A stretch of 64,000 nt of DNA from Ustulina deusta. Lineage: Eukaryota > Ascomycota > Sordariomycetes > Xylariales > Xylariaceae. Within the stretch, counting starts at the first letter, position 1, and every line of letters starts with the position of its first letter. The notes under the pieces are model-generated. The model did not search any database, was not told the DNA's origin, and saw nothing but the letters and a program-made list of their open reading frames with translations. Shown piece by piece: positions 34,907 through 45,655 of the stretch. The stretch spans positions 1 through 64,000 of the forward strand of contig JAJNNX010000072.1 in NCBI GenBank assembly GCA_023159155.1. The letters run 5' to 3'. The translations under genes were made by a program, and so were the position numbers.

Positions 34907-37637
34907 CTAGAGGCTGTCTCTCTTATCGAGGTCGACTGGTTTAAGCTCGAGCTTCGGTAGATGCGTCATGTGAACCTGCGCACTTGCGAAAGGAACAAAG
35001 CGCGCGCTAAATGGCTCGCCCTTAGCCTGGGGATTTTGGGGAGGATTCGCGGGCGAGTCCCACGCGATTGGCCAGTCGATTTCAGTAGCGGCAACGCGCA
35101 GCTCGAGAGGCGGTGCGCCAAAGGCCCAAACCGGGTTTGAGAGTTGTGTGGTGTCAGATTCGATAACCTTGATCTGCGAAGGGTCGATAGCAATATTCCA
35201 AAGTTCCGTGGTCTCGACTATGTGGTCGTGGGTCCGTGCCGTCGTGCTTGAAGGGTCTAGAAACCCCCCGTTGTATGCAACCGGCTGTCGCGTCGTTTCG
35301 TTGAAGTCGAGAGCCAGGCTATAGAGTAATGGTCCATAGTATACAGCTGCGGTGTTATTGGCGCGTTCTACGACACGCGCTTCAGTCTGAAGGTTGACGG
35401 AAATTCTGCTCTGTCCTTTTGGAACATGAAATCTCTGCAGCCCAGCCTCCGTTGGCGAGATATGAGCCCTGTTACCGGAAGGTTCTGTTACAGTGCTCGA
35501 CGGGTTAGCCCAGCTTGGAATTCGAACGTAAAATGCGAAGTCACGATCAGTCGATATTGAGTAGCTCAAGCCCATGCTAAAGGGATAATTAGTATCAGCA
35601 GAGATAGTGACTTTATTGTTGCCCAGTGTGGTGGAGACACTTCCCGGGGAGAGGAGAACATGGGCGATGCCTCCGTCTTCTGTACCAACGAAAGAATTGG
35701 CAAGGAATTTCGAGTAGCCTTGTGGATGATTCACAGTGCAGCAGGGCTATTAACGCTTTTAGCAAACTTGCCAATCAGCCGATGCAGTATAATACTGACA
35801 TAATTCGGTTCTAAGCCAAACACATTTCCATAGCTTCCTACATTCACCCACATCTCAGGTTGTTCTGTGAGGTTTCTTGCCCATGGCTAATAAATGTGAG
35901 TGAGTGGCTGATCTTATCGTATTTACCGGATAGCTCACCTGGTTTTCCTGCTGCACATACTGATGTGACCACCAGTCAGGCCAGATCTGCCCCGGGAAGG
36001 CGTTAAACGCAGTCAGTTCTACCCAATCCGCGATATCATTATCAGCTAAGTATTGGTATATCCAAGAAAGGGAAAACATCAGTTCCGCGGAGGTACAGAG
36101 TTCGGCACCTCTGTTCGGATTAAGATCGGTGATCAATTCATCACCAATGATGGTTCCAGCCAGAGACGTATGATACTTCGCTACCAGGTCGACGGCTGCT
36201 CTGGTCTGAACCTTTAGTGCCTCATCGTGAGACGTTCGATATATAGCCAAGGGGAATCGAATAGCTATATCAAATTAACATGCGTTCCAAGATACCACCG
36301 AGATCTCCCATATTATTTCTCTTACCCTCTGCCAAATTCACGCCATGGGTGAATAGCCACGTGTACGCCTGATCTCTTGGGGCATACACAACCTCTGGAA
36401 AGGTTCCCTCCACGAAGAAGTTTCTCCAATCAGAACCGAACTTTGGGCGAAAAAGTTAGCCAGGAAGGCAAGCGAGATTCGATGAATATGGTTTTTCGAG
36501 TGAGGGTTCATGGAGACTTCTGCCTCGAGTAGGGGTGTCAACTGGAAGACGAAAATTGCATACTACTGTACTGCCCTCAATCATAAGATCCATGGTTTCC
36601 CAGATTAGGTCAGAATTATTTTTGGGGTGATTTTCTAAGAGCCATTGTAACGGAATGTGCACTACAATACCAGGCGTCAATCATCACCATCCTAAGAAGT
36701 GTGGAAAATTTTCGACATTACTTGGACTTAGAATAGAGGCAAGGAGGAAGAAAAGTCTAAATAGGTACTTACTTTCGTGAGCCCTTGCTGGCCCCCACCC
36801 AGAACCGTCGAAAACATCGCCTGTCTTTGGGATTAGACCCGTGAAATTATCGTGAAGCATACGGTGAACGAGTTTGATGTATTTGTGCATAGCATCAACG
36901 ATCCTGTCTGTCTCGGAAGTATCCGCTTGGGCATATTGCTGGGGAACGCCGTCAGTCCTTGCTCGTGATGCCTCAGTACAGCTGAGTGAAGTTCGACACA
37001 TAGTCAAGAGTAGCTGTAGAACATCGAGGGCCCCTCTATACAGTGTATTCCTGCAGTCTCCGAATGAACAGAATGAAACAGGATCAGAGGTTACATACCA
37101 TAAGTCCAAGCATAATATAGCACCGTCCCCATAATCCTCGGGTGTGCGACGTTGTCTCTGGACCGAGCCAACCATCTTTTTGTTGGTGGGCAAGAACATA
37201 GTCGAGAAATTCCTTGACTTGGCCCTTTAACGTGGAGTCATCGAGGCCGAAGGCGAGAGGAACGAGACCATTGAACCAATAGCCCGCAGATTCATGGAGG
37301 TCGGAGTACTCTGAATTGCCACCGAGCCATTGTGAATCCTTTACGAAACGATAGAAATTGAACAAGTTGCCGGCAAGTCCGGTAGCTGACATCTCTAGCT
37401 GGTCCTTGAGCCACCCTTGAGGCTTAACTGACCCAAGCGGTAGGGCTTGGTATATTGGCTGGACGACTGATTTCTTGTGAGTTAGATTCCATGATCTAGT
37501 TGTCCACGACATGACCTACGCTCATTGCTGTCCCTTATCTTCACAGATTGCCTAGCTTGGGGGTGAGCTACGGTCTTTGTGCCTAGAAGAGCCAGCACAG
37601 CCGCAAGGGCTCTTGTCACGCCGATTGAGGTAATCAT
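34907..37637 (-). CDS. Secreted GH127-type (DUF1680) beta-L-arabinofuranosidase
   Basis: Eight exons (37,637-37,520, 37,466-37,099, 36,938-36,773, 36,661-36,564, 36,440-36,326, 36,264-35,939, 35,886-35,800, 35,746-34,907) keep phase throughout and give 705 residues. The 36,564 donor is the least certain. A signal peptide (MITSIGVTRALAAVLALLG) is followed by LPLGSVKPQGWLKDQLEM, the family's N-terminal signature. Zn-site residues of the GH127 type are present: E344-L-C346 in GAELCT and C428-C429 in PCCT. By analogy with bacterial HypBA1 one Cys of the CC pair is the nucleophile, and a Glu about 12 residues before E344 (GDEL) could be the acid/base. The PCCTVNHPQGY block exists only after splicing the last intron. 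Expected activity is removal of beta-L-arabinofuranose from plant glycoprotein or arabinan side chains; fungal members are poorly characterised. Confidence 0.88.
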
Positions 37638-40228
37638 TTGTAGTGTAGTGATATCCTAAAAACGTTGGACAGGATGTAACATATTACTAGTAAAAGCAGA
37701 CCTCTAGACGAGATACTAATAAGGACAAAGCAATAATAATGCTACCGGGCGCTCATCAAGTTTTCACTCAGATGGTGTCCGGAGTGATACAACCTGCTCT
37801 GATTGAACGGTCTTAGAAGCCCTGCCCATGAAATATAGCAGTTATAAGATGCCAGATCTAGGAATTGGGCAGGCGTATAGATAGACACCTAATGTTTTGT
37901 AAGGGGCGGATCGGGTCTGGAATGCAGGCATGATGAAGCTTAAGTATTGCTCCCGGCATGATCCACGGTGTCCCTCTGCCAACACATCGAGTTGCTGCTG
38001 CCACTTGATTTGGTCGGGGATTAGCCTTAAGCCGTGCAACATGCATATGCAGAATAAGACGGGAAGGCAAGGCCACCTTGTTCCCCCGCTTCGATGTCGT
38101 CTCAACTGCGACGCTTGCCCATCTTCCCCTCAATTACAATGGTCAAATGACATGGTTGCAGTGCTACATAGAGCTCATCAAATTGCGGAGCTGGCGCATC
38201 TAGTCCGTCTCCTTTTTCTTTTTGCTTCGATAGCGCGATGATACATGCTGGATCTAGGTATTCGAAAACCCGTTTCATTCTGATGAGGTGTGAGCCTGCT
38301 GTTGTCCTGCTCACGCCGCACAGTGTGCCTGGCCAGATATTTTCTGATGCGGCCACCACCGATCTGCATGTACTATGACAGCATTTAACTTGCTTGCCTA
38401 TAATCGGTCACCTATTGGAGTCCCGTGATGGTACCGAGTAATACCAGCATGCAAGTGAGCCTGTCGATCGTTTTTGCGATTGGCCGCTGGGGGATCACAA
38501 CCTCAACAGTCCCTGGCAGAAACAAGAATTGCTGTGCTCTAGATTAACAAAATATCACCTTGGACTGCATCTCGTTGACTCTCTGGGATTTTAGGTAGGA
38601 CGATCATGTCATGACAATACTCCAAGGCGCAAAGGGGGAGATGGATGTTATGCATTCTCTCTGCACGCTAGGCGTCGAGTTGTCCGTTGGCGTCCTATGT
38701 CCCAGACAAAATAGTACCTATCACATTTGCTGTCACCTCCTGCTCCGCTTTACCTAATACCGGGTGAAGATAAATGAATGCCGGAATGCCGTATAAGTAT
38801 GGCTATGCTTTCCCCCTCGAGGAAAAAATTGAAGTTATTTATGATAGGTCATTCTACTAAGCGTATACTATATTAGCGACGCGTTACGGAGACTCGGGAG
38901 AACTTTTTAGGGTATTTGCCATATGAACAGCTCCCAGACACAGGGCGACGAATGACGACCTCTGGAAAACAGGCATGCTTAAAGCCAATTGAGTTGGGGG
39001 TTTGTTACACGATTTAATTTGTCGGCTTAGGCAGCAGTCGGCTTCGAAATCATAGCTGGTGGACTCGTTAGTAATATGTCTTGACAAGGCCGCCATCACC
39101 GACCGGCTATGATGAGTTAACAGATACCTAACCAATCATATAGTCCAACACAATTGTTCATCATCTCGTTCAGCAACTTCTCACAAGGGAAGTACACAGA
39201 ATACGAAGGTAAAAAGGAAACATACTAATGTTGTCAAGTTGCTGGCACTTTACTATGGTTACCGTGTCTGTGGTAGATTGAATCGCATTGAAATGAATTG
39301 ACGGAAAGCTCCGGTAAGAGCTTGGCTGGAGCTTGGACCATGCAGATTGCAGATGAGGAGAACTTGTGCCGGAGGCATTCACTCTCGATTCGCTTGTTGG
39401 CTTGCGGGGCTATTGGACTTGGCAAGAACGACCCGTTCATTCTCGCTAATACCAGCTCATCCCAGTAACCAATGATGCCACAGCATCTTATCAAAGCTCT
39501 AATTACGTCAGAGTTCTTGTCACTACCTAGCCTTATCTGTTCAACAATCAACTTACTAGCGAGCGATAGAGAAATAAAGTGCTGAAACAGAGGGCAAGGC
39601 ATACTACCTAGCACCAAATCGGGCAGAGCGGCAGAACAGTCGCCAATGCTGTTGAGCTGCAGCCACAGACATGCAGTACCACCATGTCTCACGCGCTCGT
39701 CCCACACCCTAGTCACCTCCAATTCCCCATCATCCTATGCACCACCCTATGCACCACCCTATGCACCATCCTATGCACACTTACATATGGGGCTTGAGCT
39801 GAGCAAGGCAAACAAGACAAAAAGGCCATCCCAGACCTCCTCCTCCTCCCCCTCTTACGAATAACACTCCAGCCCGTCGTCGTCGTGCAGTTCAGTTGGT
39901 ATCAATTGTCAATTCAGCGCATCAAAAGCAGGTACGTCACACAGTCGCAGATTATCGTCACCAGCCACGTGTGACGCCCCTCTCCAAACTCTCTCTCACC
40001 TCACTCCCCAATCCATGGCAACATGTCTGGTCTACTGCAACCCCTGACCTGGATGGCACGACCCAAGACCGAGACACAGCTTAACTCTGTTCACTTCCAC
40101 ATTCGACGTTTCCTGTCTCCTCTTTCTCTCGCTCTATCGAAATCCACAGATCTCCGTTCACACCAGACGCAAAGACCCTCTAACACGTCGCAGTTCGCCA
40201 CTGCGCACCGATAGAAGAAACCGCAACA
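37638..40228. other. Intergenic region GH127 to DUF3602 gene
   Basis: Several 60-160-codon frames on the minus strand (for example 38,102-38,359 and 39,234-39,722) lack motifs, introns or signal sequences and are not called. It includes the GH127 promoter just right of 37,637. A 12-bp tandem repeat lies at 39,737-39,780. Confidence 0.45.
39737..39780 (+). repeat. 12-bp tandem repeat (CCTATGCACCAC)n
   Basis: About 3.7 units of cctatgcaccac, the third with a final t. Located about 450 bp upstream of the DUF3602 start. Confidence 0.8.
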
Positions 40229-40714
40229 ATGTCGGCCCCTGAAGTATCCCACGGCCGCGGCGGCGCAGGCAACATCAACCCTGACAACACCGAATACGTC
40301 GATGGCGAGATCGTGCGCCAGGGCGATGTCGGCACCCACGGCGACGGCGCGTACAGCACCGGACGCGGAGGTAAGCAGCCCATCCATCCATCTCCCTCGC
40401 AGCCCCTCCCTCTCCCCCTCCACTCCACACGTCGGAGCGTAAGCTAACCTCTCGTTCCTCCTCCCCGCCAAATAGGCGTAGCAAATATAGCCGACAAAGA
40501 AACCCCACCAGCCCCGCGCGCAGACCAGGAGGTCGTGCCCGCTGAGGCCGTGCGACCCTCCATCGACGGCGACTTCCACACCGGCCGTGGTGGCGCCGCC
40601 AACGTCGTGCACGCCCCGGAAAAGGACGAGAGCGCCGCTGCCGCCAAGCCTCCGCCGAACCAGGGCCTCGCTGATAAACTAAAGCACAAGATCTTCGGTG
40701 TCTTCAAGAAGTGA
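40229..40714 (+). CDS. Small DUF3602 (Par32-like repeat) protein
   Basis: Two exons, 40,229-40,370 and 40,476-40,714, with a gtaagc...aatag intron of 105 nt, give 126 residues. Short Gly/Arg repeats characteristic of DUF3602 recur: HGRGGAGNI near residue 8, STGRGGVANI near 43 (created by splicing) and HTGRGGAANV near 82. The rest is hydrophilic and probably disordered, ending in a basic tail (DKLKHKIFGVFKK). Yeast Par32, with the same repeats, is phosphorylated on TOR inhibition and modulates ammonium transporters. Whether this short fungal protein does likewise is unknown. A pyrimidine-rich 5' leader (40,085-40,140) suggests a well-expressed gene. The long antisense frames over it are by-products of its G+C bias. 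Confidence 0.85.
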
Positions 40715-41269
40715 GCGGCTGAAGAAAAGAAAAAGGGATGGTGCGATTGTAGCGCGGCCGTGGTCTTTATCCGAGATGAACAGGATTTAGGAGGTGAAGG
40801 GAGTACCTAGGAGTGCATAATCTAATGTGTGAGGGTGGGAGCTCGCGGGAAAGCAGCATTCTGTTCGTTTCGTCTCGGGGATCGGGCGCGGTCTCTTTGA
40901 TCTTCTTTTGATTTGGTCTTGCGCAGAGAGTTTTTTGCAATGATATCCACTTACACGTTGCCGCGAGACAACTATCTACGGTTTGAACGATGGATCATAG
41001 AAGTGAAGTGACATCAGTTCTACACGAATTCTTCTCGACACCTTTGTGCTGCATCATCCCTCACTTCCCCACAAGAGCGCGCGCAAAAGCCGGGTTTCAT
41101 AATTTCTTTGTTTAGGACGGATATGTACAGGATGAGTAATCAAGCACAGGAAGACCTAATCCAGAAAACCATTGATGCCAAGCACGATCCCGGATATGTA
41201 AGTACCTACGGTAAGTCTACCGATCCACAGTACGCCCGAGACGAGCAAAAGCTTTGAAGTGACCCTCCC
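40715..41269. other. Intergenic between convergent DUF3602 and GH10 genes
   Basis: Some 555 bp with no gene or repeat recognised; must contain the two 3' ends. Confidence 0.4.
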
Positions 41270-42998
41270 CTATGCCTGTTTCAGGGCGTTGGCAACGGCC
41301 GTATACGCGGCCTTAGGGCTGAAGTTGGAGTCGAAGAGAAGGGGGCTCGAGCTCGCTCTCCACGAGTCCTGCGACGAAAGTCAGCATTTAATCCTTCTTT
41401 CTTGGTTGTTTCTCTATCCCCTAGACAAGAGAACAAGAGAAAGAAAGATAAAAATAAAAATAAAAGAGTTCTTACAGGGTCGCGGACGCCCCAGACGGTG
41501 AGGCCGACGCACTTGGGCTCGCTGAGACAGGCCTGGGTCACGGCGACGTAGTCGTTCGCGGGCGCGCCCACGATGTCCACCTCGGTGAAAGCCACCTCGC
41601 TGACGCCGCTGGCCGCGAGGGCCTTGATGGTGGATGCGGCCTGGGACGCCACTGGATAATAATGATAATAACTGAGTTAGTTAAGGACAATTTGAGGGAA
41701 AAGGGGGGGGGGGGGGAGGGGGAGAAGAAGAAAAAAGAAGTGTTTCGGAAGGAAACGCAGAAAAGCTTATTATCGGGTATAATTCTAACTCCACGGCAAA
41801 GAAAAAAGGAGCCTATATATATAGGCAGTCCGAAGTCCACCGAAACGATGAAAAAAAAAAAGGAGGGGAAATAACTCGGGGGAGAAAATCATTCAGTTCA
41901 ACTTACGGCCGGACGTCAGATGGGCCTGGGATCCGATGCCGTCGATGGGGACGCCGGCGGCGATCCACTTCTTGACGTGGGCGACCATGCCGGTCGTGAC
42001 CTTGGCATAGTTGGGCTGGTCCAGGTTGTAGTCGTTGATGTACAGCTTCGCGTCGGGGTCGGCCTTGCGCGCGGCCTCGAAGGCGATGCGCACAAAGTCC
42101 TCGCCCAGCACCTGCGAGAACACCGAGCTGCGCAGGGATCCGTCCTCGTTGAAGATCTCGTTCACGACGTCCTGCGGGCAAAACCGAGGGTTTTAGCACG
42201 ATATGTATTTAGGGGTACGGTAGGATATGCGAATCTGAGCCCGGGGAGGGGGGGGTCGGGATTGGGGTTGTGGTTGGGGTTTGGGTTGGGGGGAGACGAA
42301 CCCATGCGTAGATCTTGCCCTTGTATCGCGTCACGAGCGTCGTGACGTGGTTCTCGAGCACGCTCGTCAGCGTCGCCGCGTCCCGGATCTGGCTGACCCA
42401 GCCCGGCAGCTGCGAGTGCCAGGCCAGCGTGTGGCCGCGGATCAACTTGTTGTTCTCGGTCGCCCAGTTGACGAGGTAGTCGGCCCCCGCGAAGTTGAAG
42501 TTGCCGCGGCTCGGCTCGGTCGCGTCCCACTAGATAGAAAGAAGAGGCCATCCCGTTAATCCTTGACTCCGTGTGAAAAATCTGCGGCCCCCCCTCCCCT
42601 GCCGGATGGTATTATTACCTTCATGCTGTTCTCTGGTGTCACTTGTCCGAAGTCGGCCTGGATGACGGCCGCTGACTTGCCCGTCGACAGTCGGCTCTGT
42701 TCACGGATGGAGTCAGTACTTCTCGTTTATCGAAACTAATATCGGGGCTTTCGGGAGTTTGCAGGAGGGGCAGCAGCAGAAAAGTCTGAATTAGACCACT
42801 TATGCCCCCGGGATACGCCAAAAGGGGGCAGAAGGGATACCCCGTCGTACTGACCTGGTCGGCACAGGAGCCGTAGTATTTCTTTCCCTTGGCCTGGATG
42901 AGGGTGTTGATGCTGTCCGCCGCCTGTCTCTCCGATAGCTCAGCGGGAGCGGCCAAGGCCGCGATGGGAGCAAGCAGGAGCAGGAGCGTTGACTTCAT
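41270..42998 (-). CDS. Secreted endo-1,4-beta-xylanase, GH10
   Basis: Six exons (42,998-42,855, 42,696-42,619, 42,529-42,302, 42,171-41,907, 41,651-41,476, 41,368-41,270) splice in phase to 329 residues, the normal size of a single-domain GH10 enzyme; no CBM1 is present. A signal peptide ([16 protein letters not shown]) is followed by a short pro-segment. Family blocks include [38 protein letters not shown] with acid/base E155, [28 protein letters not shown] with nucleophile E262, and CVGLTVWGV before DSWRAS. It cleaves internal xylan bonds outside the cell. Introns of 89-255 nt are long for this genome, and intron 3 contains a striking G-rich/C-rich tract. A TATA box and candidate XlnR/XYR1 and CreA sites lie upstream. 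Confidence 0.93.
42236..42296 (+). repeat. G-rich tract in GH10 intron 3 (quadruplex-prone)
   Basis: The plus strand carries many G3-G9 runs spaced by 1-5 nt, such as ggattggggttgtggttggg. The gene is read from the other strand, so the transcript is C-rich and the G-rich strand is the DNA template. Confidence 0.6.
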
Positions 42999-43095
42999 GA
43001 TGATCGGTCTTTCGTCGAGGTTTGTTCGGTGATTCGGCTGTGATCTGACTATCGCCCTTCTTTCATCACAGGTTCAAGGGGGGCGAGGCATTGTG

Positions 43096-43133
43096 TTATA
43101 TAGGCCACCTCATAATAAGCGGAGTATATAGCC
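43096..43133 (-). promoter_or_regulatory. GH10 promoter: TATA box and carbon-control motifs
   Basis: TATATAA (minus strand, 43,096-43,102) is about 100 bp upstream of the ATG. GCGGAG at 43,119-43,124 fits the CreA/CRE1 consensus SYGGRG, and GGCTATA (minus, 43,127-43,133) fits the XYR1-type GGC(A/T)4 pattern. Such short motifs occur by chance, so only their clustering upstream of a xylanase gene gives weight. Confidence 0.4.
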
Positions 43134-45655
43134 CGAGGGGTAAAAGTGTTATGCTCCGTCCTATATTTGGAGCTTGTATATTAAATGTTGGTAGGCGACT
43201 TCTCTGCCCTGGGTGAATTTCCTGAATTTCCCATGTTTCAGAATTCACTCGTGCTGGGCTGTATAATACAGCTTAGACGGTGCCTTGGACAGACAAATGT
43301 TCTTGTCAACGTCATGATAACAACCTCGTTTACGACAGGAGACATGAGGAGTTGAGAGACTCGGCGAAAATGACGCAAGATGTAAGGCGATAGAAACTGC
43401 GATGACCGATAGAAGAATATCGTGACCTGAGTATCAAAGACTTGTAGATATGTGGAGTGCTAGGTAAGATAGATGGCGGCTGATATATAGCCTGAAGTCT
43501 TTAACTACACGGGCAAGACACTCCTCGAATGGCAAACAGCCAAGGAGCGTTTAAGTTGAGGAGAACCTGGCTAGCCCATGCTTTTGATGTCTTCTATCAT
43601 TTTCTTATCCTTGACATGCTATAACTCTCCATGTGAAACAAGGAACATAGCTATGCTGACTTGGGGATATATGAACAGTTGAAGAAACATTAAGAAAAAA
43701 CATAGGTATGCGCCCGTTATGTGGTGGGGTATATATATAATGACTACATGGCGCAAAATAGTGAAAGAAATCATGGTTCAGTTTCTGTATATATCCTACC
43801 CGGCCTAGATGAAAGTTGACATCGCGTGAACCTGGCTGAAGAGGATGCTGTCCGAAATTGGCTACTACGGGTATCAATATCGGCTAAAACGGGCGCAATC
43901 GCTTTGGGATGTTCATGGTTGGCTGAATCGCTCGGCAGCCATATATTGGAGAAAGGCCAGTAGGTTCACTGCCAGGCTTGGGACACGGTGGAATATCTGT
44001 TAACCCGGTAGCTGGGAGCTGTTCGCTTTGGTTCAAGACCAAAAGCTCTGGGGACTCGGCTCCAGCTACTGCATATATCTAGATGGCGGGCACGCCGATC
44101 TTTATTTCAGGGTTGTTAGTGGGTAGCCGGAGTGGAATCGAGGCCATGAGCATCGTTACATGACGGGATCTTTGGTGTGCGAGTAAGCCTAGTGTATCAA
44201 GATAGTCACATGGCAGACACAATCGGTAGGAGGCCCGCGAAGGACCACTCAGAACCAACACTAGGTGTGGCTGCAAGTACTCAAGTGCGATTTTGCCCTG
44301 GACTTTGTGAAACAGTAGTCAGGGCCTCGGCTCGTACCATTGCGATGTTGAAATGCTAATCTTAAGGTCCCAACACGTATCCAAAGATGGTAATGTAACA
44401 CCTGCGCAGATAGAGAGTGACTCTGTCAATCAGGGACTGACCGAATAAATAGTGTACCTACACTATGCGCACCATATCAGGAGGTCCAGGCCCCTGGCCA
44501 CTGTCCTGACCAGAACCCTGACATCGTGGTGGGATGTTTCTTGCTGGTGAGGGTTTCTTCGCAGGAGCAGGAGGGTGTGGTGACTGGCATAATGCATCGA
44601 CAATGATGCCTGTTTTCCTTGATTTGCCCCACGGAGAACACGGGCCCTCTTGCTGGGAGTGCAGTGAGTCGCGGGGTGGGCTAGTGTAGGCCGCTACGTA
44701 GACCAGCGCCGATAGCGACTTTGCTAGGCAGTGATTGTCTGTTGGCCATCCTAAACGGGAGATGGAGGGAGTGCTGGATGGAGGTGGACAGGCCCGCCTG
44801 ACCCCATCTTGGCGGCAGAACGAGGGGTTCGGGCGGTTTCCTGGGCGGATTCTCTTGTCCAAGTGGTGCCGGTTCTCTGAGGCACGTTAGCTGGCGACCG
44901 CACGAGGTTGCAGGCAGAGCAGGCATGGAACCATCGATCTATGGCATGACTTCCACGCTGCCGATCTACTGTTCTACCTCTCCAGCCGTGCGTGCGTGCT
45001 TGCTTGCTTGCTTTCTTTCTTTCTTTCTTCCTTTGTCGGCGTCGGACTGTCGGGAGGTCTTTCTTCCCTTCGATGTCGTCAATTCCCGTCTATCATCCTA
45101 TGCTATATACCATCATCGAGCAAGCCGGCTAATTCACAGAAAGTGTACGACAGCACACACGCGATACATCTACCAACGGAGTGACCAGGAGGGGCGAACG
45201 TGCGAAAGTGGATGAGGCCGCGCCATGAGGACTGATATCAGCCCAGAAAGAGGAGAAGAGAGGATTTGATCGAGACACCAACTCTCCTCCTCTGGCGTTC
45301 TCTGTCTTGGCGTCTTTCGATAACGCAGATTACGCGGACATTGCGAGAGGACAACAAGCCGCACTCGACGAGGAATTCCTGGACAGATTCTTGTAAGTTC
45401 AGCACAAGATGCTTGAAGCAAGAATCCCGGTCCAGCCGTAGCTGGACATCTTCCCGCTGGACAGCAGACACTGAATTGCAGCAGGTATTGGCGAGCTGTG
45501 GCCGCCTAGGTACACTACACTCCCGGCTACAGCTGCACATCTCTGTCCCTGGCCGTCGGCGCCAGCTCAGGTACCCCCCGTCCAGCCCAACCAATCAAAG
45601 AGCGCAAAGGAACCACTAAGCCTTACCTAGCCTTACCATAGGTCCGGAGGTAGCC
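43134..45655. other. Intergenic region between divergent GH10 and ATG22 genes
   Basis: 2.5 kb without a credible gene; frames such as 44,458-44,862 (minus) show no motif. A (CTTG)n/(CTTT)n microsatellite is at 44,997-45,031. The ATG22 leader probably begins in the last few hundred bases. Confidence 0.45.
44997..45031 (+). repeat. CTTG/CTTT microsatellite
   Basis: Three to four CTTG units pass directly into CTTT units, then cttcc. Confidence 0.8.

Noticed and set aside
39234..39722. 162-codon minus-strand open frame
   Set aside because: No signal, domain or family resemblance; it runs through non-coding DNA beside a tandem repeat.
40091..40612. 173-codon minus-strand open frame
   Set aside because: Antisense shadow of the two-exon DUF3602 gene; its residues (Val/Ala/Gly-rich) reflect codon bias.
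41920..42559. Plus-strand open frames of 92-141 codons
   Set aside because: Antisense to GH10 exons 3 and 4; no motif.
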